From NCBI GenBank assembly GCA_001275005.1, contig JWZX01002781.1, forward strand, positions 1 to 43,662: a stretch of DNA of 43,662 nucleotides. Direction: 5' to 3'. Below are positions 1 to 8,002 of this stretch, in pieces (the first letter of the stretch is position 1; the number at the start of each line of letters is the position of its first letter). A program made the position numbers and the translations under genes. The DNA is from Chrysochromulina tobinii. Its lineage: Eukaryota > Haptophyta > Prymnesiales > Chrysochromulinaceae. The notes below the pieces were generated by a model. It did not search any database. It was not told the DNA's origin and saw only the letters and a program-made list of their open reading frames with translations.

Positions 1-21
1 TCCCCCCTGGCCGGGCTCCTG

Positions 22-1608
22 ATGGCTCCGCTGTCTGTCTCTTCACGCGGTGGTTCACGGCCGCTTAACCGTTGGGGTCAAGCGGCAGAGTTTTGCGGTG
101 AAGAGTCCTGTTTGCGTGACAGGGTGAATTTCATTTATAGAGAGGTTTCGCACGTCGCGAACGCGTGTCTCCAGGCACGCATGTACCCCAGCCCAGGGGC
201 GCTCGTTGCCATGGGCGATGGTGGCGCTGCTCACATTCACGCTGGCGAGCTTATTGTTCAAAATGCATCGCACGCGCGGATCCCTTGGTTGCAACAAGGG
301 TCGCCATTCATGATTTCGACAAGCTCGTCTTCTCCACTTCTTCGACTGCGCACCCCTGGCATTTCACATGTCAACGTAATCCGCGTCCCAGTAAGCACGC
401 CGAATGGCATGCGCAACCCGTTTCATAGTGCTTTTGAAGTTCTCGATCGGCAGCTGGACGCGTTCCCACGTGGAGTGGATCTGCATGCTCTCAAGGCCAA
501 TGCTGCGCCACAAGGCATCGTAGACCTGCACGCCCTCAAGTGCGAAGAGCTTGCGGCGCAAAGCGTGACTTTAGGGGCAGAGTTGGATAGAAATGCGAAC
601 AGCAGTGCCATTCTCTTTCCGCACCGACGGCGCTCCATCCACGCACTCTTCGATCCCTCGCGCGTGGAGAAACCGCCAAGCGTACCACGAACGGGGAACG
701 CCGCTCCCTTCCCGAAGCCACTCCGTGTGCCATACAAGTCCAAGCCGAGGCAGCGGGCAGATATTGCCGATGCCCCGGCGGCAGATATTGCCGATGCCAC
801 GGCGGCGACCTTGGAGCTGACGGGCGCGCAGGCGCGTGTCGGATTTGTGGCGTTGCCAGGGGCAAGCCCACCTCGCTATGGCCGCCCAGCATTCAGGAGC
901 GTGGCGCGCCCTCCCTCGGTGCCTGAGCCTGCGAACGTCCTCGAGGAGGCCCGCGTGGAGGACGAGCCGTCGAGCTTGAGTTCTTCTTTCAAGCGCCATT
1001 CGCTGCCTACGAGGTCATCACCGGGTGCATCACCACAGAGCGCCACTGCCGCCGTCGCCGCCGCCACTGCCGCTACCGCCGCCGCCACCGCCACCATCGC
1101 TGCCACCCTTACGGCAGGACGGCCGACGGACCTCGATTTTCACACCATGGTTCACGGCGCGCCCGCGACCAAAGACGGAAGAGGCGTTGCACGACTCAAC
1201 GTCAAGGAATTCTTCCTCGGCGAGACCATCGTCAACATTCGAGGGTCTCTCTCTTCTTTGGCCAAGTTCCCCACTCGCCACGAGATCATGACGTATCATG
1301 GCCCCGAGGTCACGGGCCCGAGACCATCGCTTGCGCCGCGAGCGCCGCGAGCGCCAACGGCTGCCAACGCGGTGCCCTATGGTGGCCAAGGGCGAGAACA
1401 GCGAAAGGAGGTACGAAGAAGGCAGCTCATGGCCTCGCACAAGGGCAAAGCGGATGCAGGAGCCATCGCAATGGCACGCCAGCGCGCTCAGGATGCCTTA
1501 GCCGCCGCCACTGGGAAAGGCAAGTACACTGATGAGCAACTCTTCGCCGCTGCAGAGAAGCACCTCAAAAAGCTCATGCTGAGGTCTGGCGAGGACTGGG
1601 TCGAGTAA
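22..1608 (+). CDS. hypothetical protein, 528 aa
   Basis: An open frame of 528 codons from an ATG at 22 to TAA. I recognise no domain. The middle is low complexity and rich in Ala, Pro and Ser, with an Ala/Thr run near residues 340-360. The C-terminal ~70 residues are charged and probably helical, with many Lys, Arg and Ala. Two short internal duplications are visible: the octapeptide motif VDLHALK occurs twice near residues 150-173, and ADIADA occurs twice near residues 246-257 (DNA 759-808). There is no obvious signal peptide or membrane segment. The start lies only 21 bp from the window edge, so an upstream exon or an earlier start cannot be excluded. Long frames arise by chance in such GC-rich DNA, so this is supported mainly by length and the charged tail. 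Confidence 0.4.
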   Translation: MAPLSVSSRGGSRPLNRWGQAAEFCGEESCLRDRVNFIYREVSHVANACLQARMYPSPGALVAMGDGGAAHIHAGELIVQNASHARIPWLQQGSPFMISTSSSSPLLRLRTPGISHVNVIRVPVSTPNGMRNPFHSAFEVLDRQLDAFPRGVDLHALKANAAPQGIVDLHALKCEELAAQSVTLGAELDRNANSSAILFPHRRRSIHALFDPSRVEKPPSVPRTGNAAPFPKPLRVPYKSKPRQRADIADAPAADIADATAATLELTGAQARVGFVALPGASPPRYGRPAFRSVARPPSVPEPANVLEEARVEDEPSSLSSSFKRHSLPTRSSPGASPQSATAAVAAATAATAAATATIAATLTAGRPTDLDFHTMVHGAPATKDGRGVARLNVKEFFLGETIVNIRGSLSSLAKFPTRHEIMTYHGPEVTGPRPSLAPRAPRAPTAANAVPYGGQGREQRKEVRRRQLMASHKGKADAGAIAMARQRAQDALAAATGKGKYTDEQLFAAAEKHLKKLMLRSGEDWVE

Positions 1609-2122
1609 GGCGGATAGTCTTAGTCAACGACGAGCAAACCACGCGACCTGGGGTGTCAGAACTCGAACTGCACTTCTCTTTGATTAGAGTAGCCTCCGTG
1701 ACCGGGGTCCGTGTCTGCAGTGACTCGCTCTATAGTATACCATAGGTCCTCAATTTTTACATAGAATCGAATGAATACCGCGCTCTAACGTCTAAGCCGC
1801 CCCGCGCCCGGCGGGGCGCGCGCGCGAACCGACCACGTGCAACCGAGTGGCAGTCGAAACACGAAAGCCAAGAACAAGAGGCGACATCGGCGTTCAGTGC
1901 CGACATGTACGACTAATCAGCTGAACGTAGCTCGCATGCGCGCGCGTGCCGACCCGTGCCGTACTGTACGTGCGCTCATCCATCTCCCACGCTGACCATA
2001 CACCTCTCTGTTTTTGTCGCCCGTGGTATCCTAAGTTGTGGAGCTCGACAGCCCCTGCTCGCCGCCCCACCGTCACCCGGCTGCGCTCGCCGCCCCACCG
2101 TCGACAGCCTGCGCTCAACGCG
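1609..2122. other. intergenic, no gene seen
   Basis: The 514 bp between two convergent genes hold only short frames. The stretch 1735-1790 is locally AT-richer (around tctatagtatacc) than the flanks. I see no RNA gene. Confidence 0.5.
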
Positions 2123-3109
2123 TCAGTTCAGCAAGATGAGGCCAGCGACCGCCTGTGCCGTGCCCTGCTGCGCCGTGCCCGGCTGCGCCGTGTTGGGCGG
2201 CGTGTTGAGCGTCATAGAGCACGTGAGCCGATGAGACGGCCAATCCATCGCCTGGCAAAAGCGGGAGCAGTAGCGCGCGCGGCAGTGGCCAGGCATCATG
2301 CCCTGACAGCGCGGCAGTGCGGGCGGCCCCATGATGCCATTCGCCCGTGCGCGCGCGCGCACGCCCCACCGTCCGCAGCTCGGCGATTTGCAAATGCTCG
2401 CGGTTGCCGTATTAGGCGCGTGCAAGTCGCGTGCGCGCCGCAAGCAGTCCTGCATGATCGCGTACTCGCTGGAGACCCGAAAGTCCGTGGGCTCGCGGTC
2501 GCGCGTGCGCGGCCGGTGCTTGCCGAAGCGGGCCGGGTTGTGTCCGAGGGACGCGGCCAAATCCAGAAGCGACTCGCCGCTGAACAGGTCGCCTCGAGTG
2601 AAGAGGCCGCCACCGCCGAGAATCGCCGAGAGACGGCCGTCGTCGGAGGAGGGCGAGGCCGGCTCGGGCAAGCGGCGCGTGAGCAGCCAGCACTCGAAGG
2701 CGGCGTCCGCGCGCAGCGACGCGGGCGCGCTTTGCTGGCTCGCAAGGGTGCGTAGGAGCATGCGCCCCTGTTCATTGTCGGTGACATCGGCTGTCGGGTG
2801 GTAGGAGAGGGCGACGCCGAGGCGGTAGTTTGCAGCGGGATTGCCGGCCTCCACAAGGCGCTCGAGGAGGTGGCGGCGCTCGAGAGGAAAGGCTGCGTCC
2901 TCGGATGAGCCCAGAGGCAACCACGTCCACAGCACGGGCAAGCGGCAGAGCTCGGCAAATGCACGGCACGTCGTGGCGACCTCGAAGAACTCACCAGCGT
3001 CGAGATGGACGAGGACGGACTCGAGGAGGTCGGGGCCGAGGTCGGTCAAGCTGAGGCCGCTCTGGGAGCCCCGAATGGTGGTCATGCGACGACGCCCACG
3101 AGTCTGCAT
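2123..3109 (-). CDS. F-box and MYND-type zinc finger protein, 328 aa
   Basis: Likely a substrate adaptor of an SCF ubiquitin ligase or another protein-interaction hub. Seen: an F-box-like segment at about residues 18-60 (LTDLGPDLLESVLVHLDAGE, then a CRAFAELC stretch and a WTWLPL end), a SEL1-like helical segment (AGNPAANYRLGVALSYH) near residue 90, and a MYND zinc-binding module at about 238-297 with paired Cys (CKSPSC) and the C-terminal pattern RCQG..HCRARYCSRFCQ..DW..H...C. F-box plus MYND proteins of this size are common in plants and algae. The start was chosen at the ATG at 3107-3109; the longer frame upstream has no domain content. The last 30 residues carry a degenerate GTAQ repeat (DNA around 2155-2205). 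Its end faces the preceding gene, and it lies 122 bp downstream of the importin-9 stop on the same strand. Confidence 0.8.
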   Translation of the reverse strand: MQTRGRRRMTTIRGSQSGLSLTDLGPDLLESVLVHLDAGEFFEVATTCRAFAELCRLPVLWTWLPLGSSEDAAFPLERRHLLERLVEAGNPAANYRLGVALSYHPTADVTDNEQGRMLLRTLASQQSAPASLRADAAFECWLLTRRLPEPASPSSDDGRLSAILGGGGLFTRGDLFSGESLLDLAASLGHNPARFGKHRPRTRDREPTDFRVSSEYAIMQDCLRRARDLHAPNTATASICKSPSCGRWGVRARARANGIMGPPALPRCQGMMPGHCRARYCSRFCQAMDWPSHRLTCSMTLNTPPNTAQPGTAQQGTAQAVAGLILLN

Positions 3110-3231
3110 TAGATTAGATACGATCGCTGAACTTGCATCGGGCGGACGCTCATGAAACGCAGAAGAGACGTGAACTGTTTTTAAAACGCCCAAAATAAAA
3201 CGCTCGAAAATCGGAAAACCACAAGCGCGCC

Positions 3232-3586
3232 TCAACACTCCCCCAGCATCATCGCCGCCACAATCTGCTTGGCGGCCGGATCCGTGAGCGTGGCCACCAG
3301 CTGCCCGAACTGCGCCTCGCCCAGCGCCGTCCCGAGCGTGCGCACCCAATGCGCCACGCGTACGGGTACGTTGATCGACCTCAGGTCCTCATCGTCCTCG
3401 TCGTCCTCGTCGTCCTCCTCGTCCTCCTCGTCCTCGCCGTCGTCCTCGTCCTCCTCGCCGCCTCCGCCGAGCGCGCCGGTGTCGGCGTAGGCTCGCGCCG
3501 CGGTGGTGGCGGCAAACTCCTCTTGGCTCATGAAGGGCGAAGGACGTCGCGCGCCTTGCTGAGCGCTCGCCTCGACGCGATCTTCA

Positions 3587-3621
<35 letters not shown>

Positions 3622-4706
3622 ATCCTCGTCCTCGTCCTCGTCACCTGCGTCGCCTTGTCCCCGGACGAGCTGCCCGTCCGCTCGGTACGAGTCCGAGCCC
3701 GCATGCGCCAGCACAGCCCGGGCCGCCGAAGCGGCGAGGGCGAAGACACGAACGAGCAACGGCACTACCGGCCTCGCGCCGTGTTGAGCAGAGGATGGTG
3801 CCTGGCGCTCGCGCCGTGTTGAGCTGCGCAGCTGGCGGGGTGCGTGCGGATCTGCGGGCGGTGCGGCGCTGGGCACTGGCAGCTGGCACACCGCCGGGAA
3901 CGCAGGCGAGGCGAGCTCGAGCAGCGCAGCAAGGAGAGCCTTCGCCTCATATGGATGGAGCACCTGATGAGGGAGGCTATCGGAGGCACTCAGTGGCACT
4001 CGGAGGCACTCGGTGGCACGTAGAGGCACTCCGCGGCACTCAGAGGCACTCCGAGGAAATCGGTTCGCGTACATCCGGCGCCGTCTCAATCCAAGCACTG
4101 AGCACGAGCGACAACGCGCCGTCATGGGCACCCTCATGGGCGCCCTCGTGGGCGCCGAGCCGTTGGAGCGCATCGACGAGCATTCCACAGCCGAGAGGGG
4201 GCGGCGCGAGCGCTATCCTGGCGAGGACGACTAGAATGGCATGGCGCAGGCCCATGCGCGATGCCGACCGCAGCCATCGCACGAGCGCCCACAACAGCGC
4301 GTCGGCACGCTCGGCGAAGGCGCTCGGGGCGTGACGAACGAGGACGCCGAGTAACGGCACGCCACCGCTCGCCACCGCCGCCTCGGTGAGCTCGCCTCGG
4401 AGATTGCGGAGCGCCGTGTCGAGCCAGTGCATGCGGAGCGTCGTGCCGTCAGCCAGCGCGCCGTGTCGTGCAAAGTAGCCGAGGCACAAGCAGCCCTCGC
4501 GCAATACGGATGGCTGCGTCGCGTGGCTCACGACGGTTAACAGTGCGGGCAGCACTTCGGTGCATGCCGCCCGAGGCAACGCGTGAGTTCGGGGCCAGCG
4601 GCGGAGCAGCACGGTGTGTAGCAGCTCGAGAGCGGGCATGAGGGCTTCGTGGGAACTTGCATTCACATCGTCCCCCACCGTCCCCATATCATGCGACCCA
4701 TCCTCA

Positions 4707-4774
<68 letters not shown>

Positions 4775-7552
4775 TCCGGCCGCAGCGTGCATCCCTCCGG
4801 CAGCACTCACCGCCCCGCCGGCTGCCGCGTCCGCTGCGGCCGCCGCCTGGTCGAGTTGCATCTGGAGCTGCGGCACGTGAAGGAGCCATCAGTCGCACTC
4901 AGTCGCAATCAGTCGCACTCAGTCGCACTCAGTCGCACTCACCTGGAGCACGTGGAGGAGCACGGGAAGCAGGCGCTCCACCAGCCCAGGCATGGCCTCG
5001 AGCTGCGAGGCCATCGGCTTGATCGCATCCACCACCGCGTCACCCACAAGGGGGGATGTGCCCGAGACGGCGCCGCGCCCGAGCGAGTTGGACCAGAGCT
5101 GTAACAGCTGCGGCGTGAGCCACGGCTCCGCGGCGGCCGCCGCGTGAGCGTCGCGGCGCAGCAGACTCCCCACAGTGCGCAGGGCGCATAGCGTCGCCTC
5201 TTCGCCCTCTCGCAGCGCGAGGAGCGCCGTCGTGGGCACCAAACAGTCCAGCACGAGCGCCGTAGTGGTCGCCGCGCCCCCTGGCAGACGTTCACACCCC
5301 TCTGGAAGCTGTTCACACACCGTCTGGAGCGCGCCTGCATGGACCGCAATCAGGCGCACTCAGACGCACTCGGAGGCACCCGTCGAACGCAATCAGAGGT
5401 CATCAGAGGCCATCAGAGGTCCTCAGAGGCGATCAGTCGCAATCAGAGCCCATCAGCGCACCGCACGCGACCAGGCGCAGCTGAGTGCCCCACTGTGGCT
5501 CTAGTGCCGCGCGGATTGCTCCCACCAACTTAGCCAACGCCTCTCGCGGCAGCGAAGCCGCATAGCGCGCCGCCGCGCACAGGGTTCGTGCCCGGAGCAG
5601 CGGAGGCGTGTCGGGGTTCGTCAGATCGTGTCCCCACAGCTCCTCGAACGCATGTGCGGCGCTGAAGACGGCGGCGCGCCCGTTGGAGAGAGCCTTTTTG
5701 TTCGCCTGCGCCAAGTGGGACGCACCAAGCTCGAGTGCGAGGCAGGCAGCCTCTCGCAGCCGCCACCAGTGCGGCGCACCCGCTGTTCGGTTCGCATGCG
5801 CTTGGCTCAAGCGTGCGCCGATGGCGTGCAGGAGCGCCGTCGCGGCGCTCGCCGGGGCGGCGTCGAGCAGCTGCTCGAGCGCTTGGCGCACCTGCCATTA
5901 GGCGCAATCAGGCGTAATCAGGCGCAATCAGGCGTAATCAGGCGCAATCAGGCGCATGCAGACTCATACAGCAGCATTCATCTAGGGCGCTCGATGTCAT
6001 CAAAGGTCATCAGAGGGTCATCGTAGAATTCATCAGAGGTCTTCACGGCGCAATCCACACCAATCAGGGGAGCTGCTCACGGCCACGCGAGTGGAGACGG
6101 CGAATGACTCCGAGTCCTCATGTTGAAGGTACGCGTCCACATCTTCGCTCCACTCCTCCTCTTGTGCAGGCGTGATCGGGAGCAGCCCAATGCACCTGCA
6201 TGCAAACGCATGCCAACGCATCCTCAGACGCAATCCAGACGCAATCAGATGGGCTCAAGACGCCCTCAGACGCCCTCAGACGCCTTCAGAAGCACTCAGA
6301 CGCCCTCACAAGCACTCAGAAGCACGCAGAAGCACTCAGAAGCACTCAGATGCACATGTGGAAGAGGTCGGGCAATGCCGGCGTGAGTAGCCTGTGGAAC
6401 GTCGATGAATCCGCAAGCGCACTGAACACGTCGAGTAGCTCCGCCGCCAGAGCATCCGCGCCCTCCGTCTCTCCGTCCGAATCGTACCGCGACGGCGCGT
6501 TCCAAAGGCCCATCGCGCCGCCAGGCTCCGTCGCCTCGAGCGTGCGCTCATGCAGCCGGACGGCTCGCAGCAGCTGTGCGCCGAGCGGAGGCAATATGGC
6601 TTCCTTATTAGGCAGGAGCGCACGTGGGAGCATCTGGATGAAGAGTCGCAACAGGCGAACGAGCGCCACCTGCAGCGCGCAGCTCTCACCGTCCGCACCC
6701 TCTGCGCCCGCCACAGCGCCCGCCACGCCCGCCACGCCCGCGACGCCCGCCACGCCCGCCGGCGCGTCTGCACAGCCCGCGAGCGCCTCGAGGATGAGTG
6801 ACGCCCACACAGCCAACGGCCCCTTTTGGAGCTTGCGCAGGACCGGGTCGTCGTCGGCGCAGAGCATGGTGAGCCGTTCGAGCAGCTTATGCACCACCTG
6901 ATGAGGGGGGGGGCAGTCCGGTAGGCGCTCACGGGGGCGTTCCAAACACGCCATCAGCGCCCCTCAGTTGCGAGCACACCCGCACGGTACGCGCTCGGTC
7001 CTTGGGCCTTGCCGTTGGCGAGGCGACTACTGGGGCGAGCAGCGGCGAAAGCACATCGAGCGTCTCGATCAGCTGAGCCTGATCAAGCTCGCCGGCGCAG
7101 AGCTCGAGGCAGCGCAGGACGCCTGCGGCTGCCTCCGACGAGCCCTCGCCGCCCGCGCTCGCCGCGCTCTGGAGCCGTTGGATGAGCTCTTGCACCATCC
7201 CAGGCCACTCGTCGGGAAAGTCGTGCTGCGCAATGGCGGCCACGACCATGGAGACGGCGGTGCGGATCTTGCCGGATCGGTCGGCGAGGCACGTGGGCAG
7301 CGCGCCTCGGATCGCCGCCTTCTCTGCGTCAGGTACGATGCCTCGCATCCACTGGGAGCGCACAAGCCGCTTCAGGATCAGGCCGGATAGCTGGCGCACC
7401 GGCAAGGGCTGAGCCGAATCGACAAGGATACTCGCGAGGCAGAGCGCAAATCCGGGTGTGCCCTGCAGCGCGTCGAGCCCAGCCTCGGCCGCACGCGGAT
7501 CGAGCTGCATCTGGCCGAGGTGGTGCAACACCACCGCGTGAAGGTCAGACAT
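3232..7552 (-). CDS. IPO9: importin-9-like karyopherin beta, seven exons, ~1,190 aa
   Basis: Nuclear import receptor of the importin-beta family. Exons on the minus strand: 7552-6980 (or 6986), 6897-6356, 6195-6081, 5891-5462, 5334-4943, 4867-4073 and 3963-3232. The phases agree at every join (0,2,0,1,0,0). Exon 1 carries the importin N-terminal pattern (FALCLASILVD...LPVRQLSGLILKRLV). Exons 2-4 read through LPITPAQEEEWSEDVDAYL, STRVA and HWWRLREAACLALELG, which match the importin-9 order known from animals. Exons 6 and 7 add long Asp/Glu runs (hexanucleotide repeats) and a C terminus ending in GEC. The acidic loops are in the place where importin-9 has its acidic C-terminal region. The length exceeds the usual ~1,040 aa because of Ala and Asp/Glu tracts. 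The start codon is at 7550-7552, in a head-to-head pair with TypA 265 bp away. The exact donor of exon 1 is uncertain by 6 bp. Confidence 0.85.
3381..3643. repeat. two hexanucleotide tracts encoding Asp/Glu runs
   Basis: Within importin-9 exon 7, runs of the hexamer GTCCTC (plus strand), about 3381-3462 and 3583-3643, encode alternating Asp and Glu on the minus strand. They are in-frame microsatellites, so their length is likely polymorphic. Confidence 0.85.
3964..4072 (-). repeat. importin-9 intron 6, 10-bp repeat intron (109 bp)
   Basis: Donor GAT|GTACGC and acceptor CCTCATCAG|GTG. On the sense strand the interior is a run of about seven 10-bp units close to GAGTGCCTCT. Both flanking frames join in phase 0. 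Confidence 0.8.
4697..4775. repeat. hexanucleotide Asp/Glu tract followed by a CCG tract
   Basis: In importin-9 exon 6 a GTCCTC array (about 4697-4740) encodes an acidic run and is followed by a CCG triplet run (4740-4775) that encodes poly-Ala on the minus strand. Confidence 0.85.
4868..4942 (-). repeat. importin-9 intron 5, 10-bp repeat intron (75 bp)
   Basis: The donor CAG|GTGAGTGCGA is itself the first unit of the array. Five near-identical units (CTGAGTGCGA, one with CTGATTGCGA) follow and then the acceptor GCCGCAG. The heptamer GCTCCAG ends exon 5 and recurs at the acceptor, so the true 3' splice site could be 6 bp further on. Confidence 0.85.
5335..5461 (-). repeat. importin-9 intron 4, 10-bp repeat intron (127 bp)
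   Basis: Donor G|GTGCGCTGATGG and acceptor CATGCAG. The sense strand holds about ten units such as CTGATTGCGA, CTGATGGCCT and CTGATGACCT. Phase 1 join: LVAC then GALQTV. Confidence 0.85.
5892..6080 (-). repeat. importin-9 intron 3, 10-bp repeat intron (189 bp)
   Basis: Donor GCC|GTGAGC and acceptor TGGCAG|GTGCGC. The 3' half is an alternating array of CCTGATTGCG and CCTGATTACG. The 5' half has looser CTGATGA units. Phase 0 join. Confidence 0.85.
6196..6355 (-). repeat. importin-9 intron 2, 10-bp repeat intron (160 bp)
   Basis: Donor CAT|GTGCATC and acceptor GCATGCAG|GTGCATT. At least twelve 10-11 bp units follow the donor (CTGAGTGCTT, later CTGAGGGCGT and CTGATTGCGT). The first 6 nt of the intron equal the first 6 nt of the next exon. 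Phase 2 join. Confidence 0.85.
6898..6979 (-). repeat. importin-9 intron 1 (about 82-88 bp)
   Basis: Acceptor CCCTCATCAG|GTGGTGCAT. The donor is either CGG|GTGTGC or ACC|GTGCGG, both phase 0. Only two filler units are recognisable (CTGAGGGGCG, CTGATGGCG). Confidence 0.7.
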
Positions 7553-7817
7553 CGGCGGCCGCACAACGAGATGAGCTCCTCGTCTGTGAAAATGTTGCAC
7601 TTCCTATTCGGTCGTGTTCGTATGTTCGGTGTCGAGTTTATAATTCCTGAACCATTCACATTGGCTGTGAATCGGAGTAAACTGGCGGCTAACCTGGGCC
7701 AACGCAAAAGTTCGGGTACCAACGATCTTGACTTGACTTGATGCGAAATCGTGGGAAGATTCAGGAACTTGTCACGCAGGCTTCCGCTCTCCCCGTCGCC
7801 GAGACTCCATCTCCGCA
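7553..7817. promoter_or_regulatory. shared upstream region of importin-9 and TypA
   Basis: The 265 bp separate two divergent start codons. The segment is less GC-rich than the coding flanks, with an AT-richer core (about 7600-7690) and an inverted CCAAT box (ATTGG at 7660-7664). A bidirectional promoter is inferred from the layout only. Confidence 0.45.
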
Positions 7818-7971
7818 ATGATGGCATGCTTGTCCGTGTACGCGCTCGCCCTGGCGATGTCGCGCTCCCTCCCACTGCGTGGCGGGACGTGCGTCGCCAC
7901 ACGGGGCAGTGTGCTTCATATGAATGCCGTCGCGGAGGCCACTCGTACCGATCTGCGCAACATTGCGATTG

Positions 7972-8002
<31 letters not shown>

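Noticed and set aside
1640-1730. tRNA-like GTTCGAG on the minus strand
   Set aside because: The bases flanking the loop cannot form a five-pair T stem and no acceptor or anticodon arm can be drawn.
3381-3643. CRISPR-like regular array
   Set aside because: It is a hexanucleotide coding repeat without spacers, in a eukaryotic gene.
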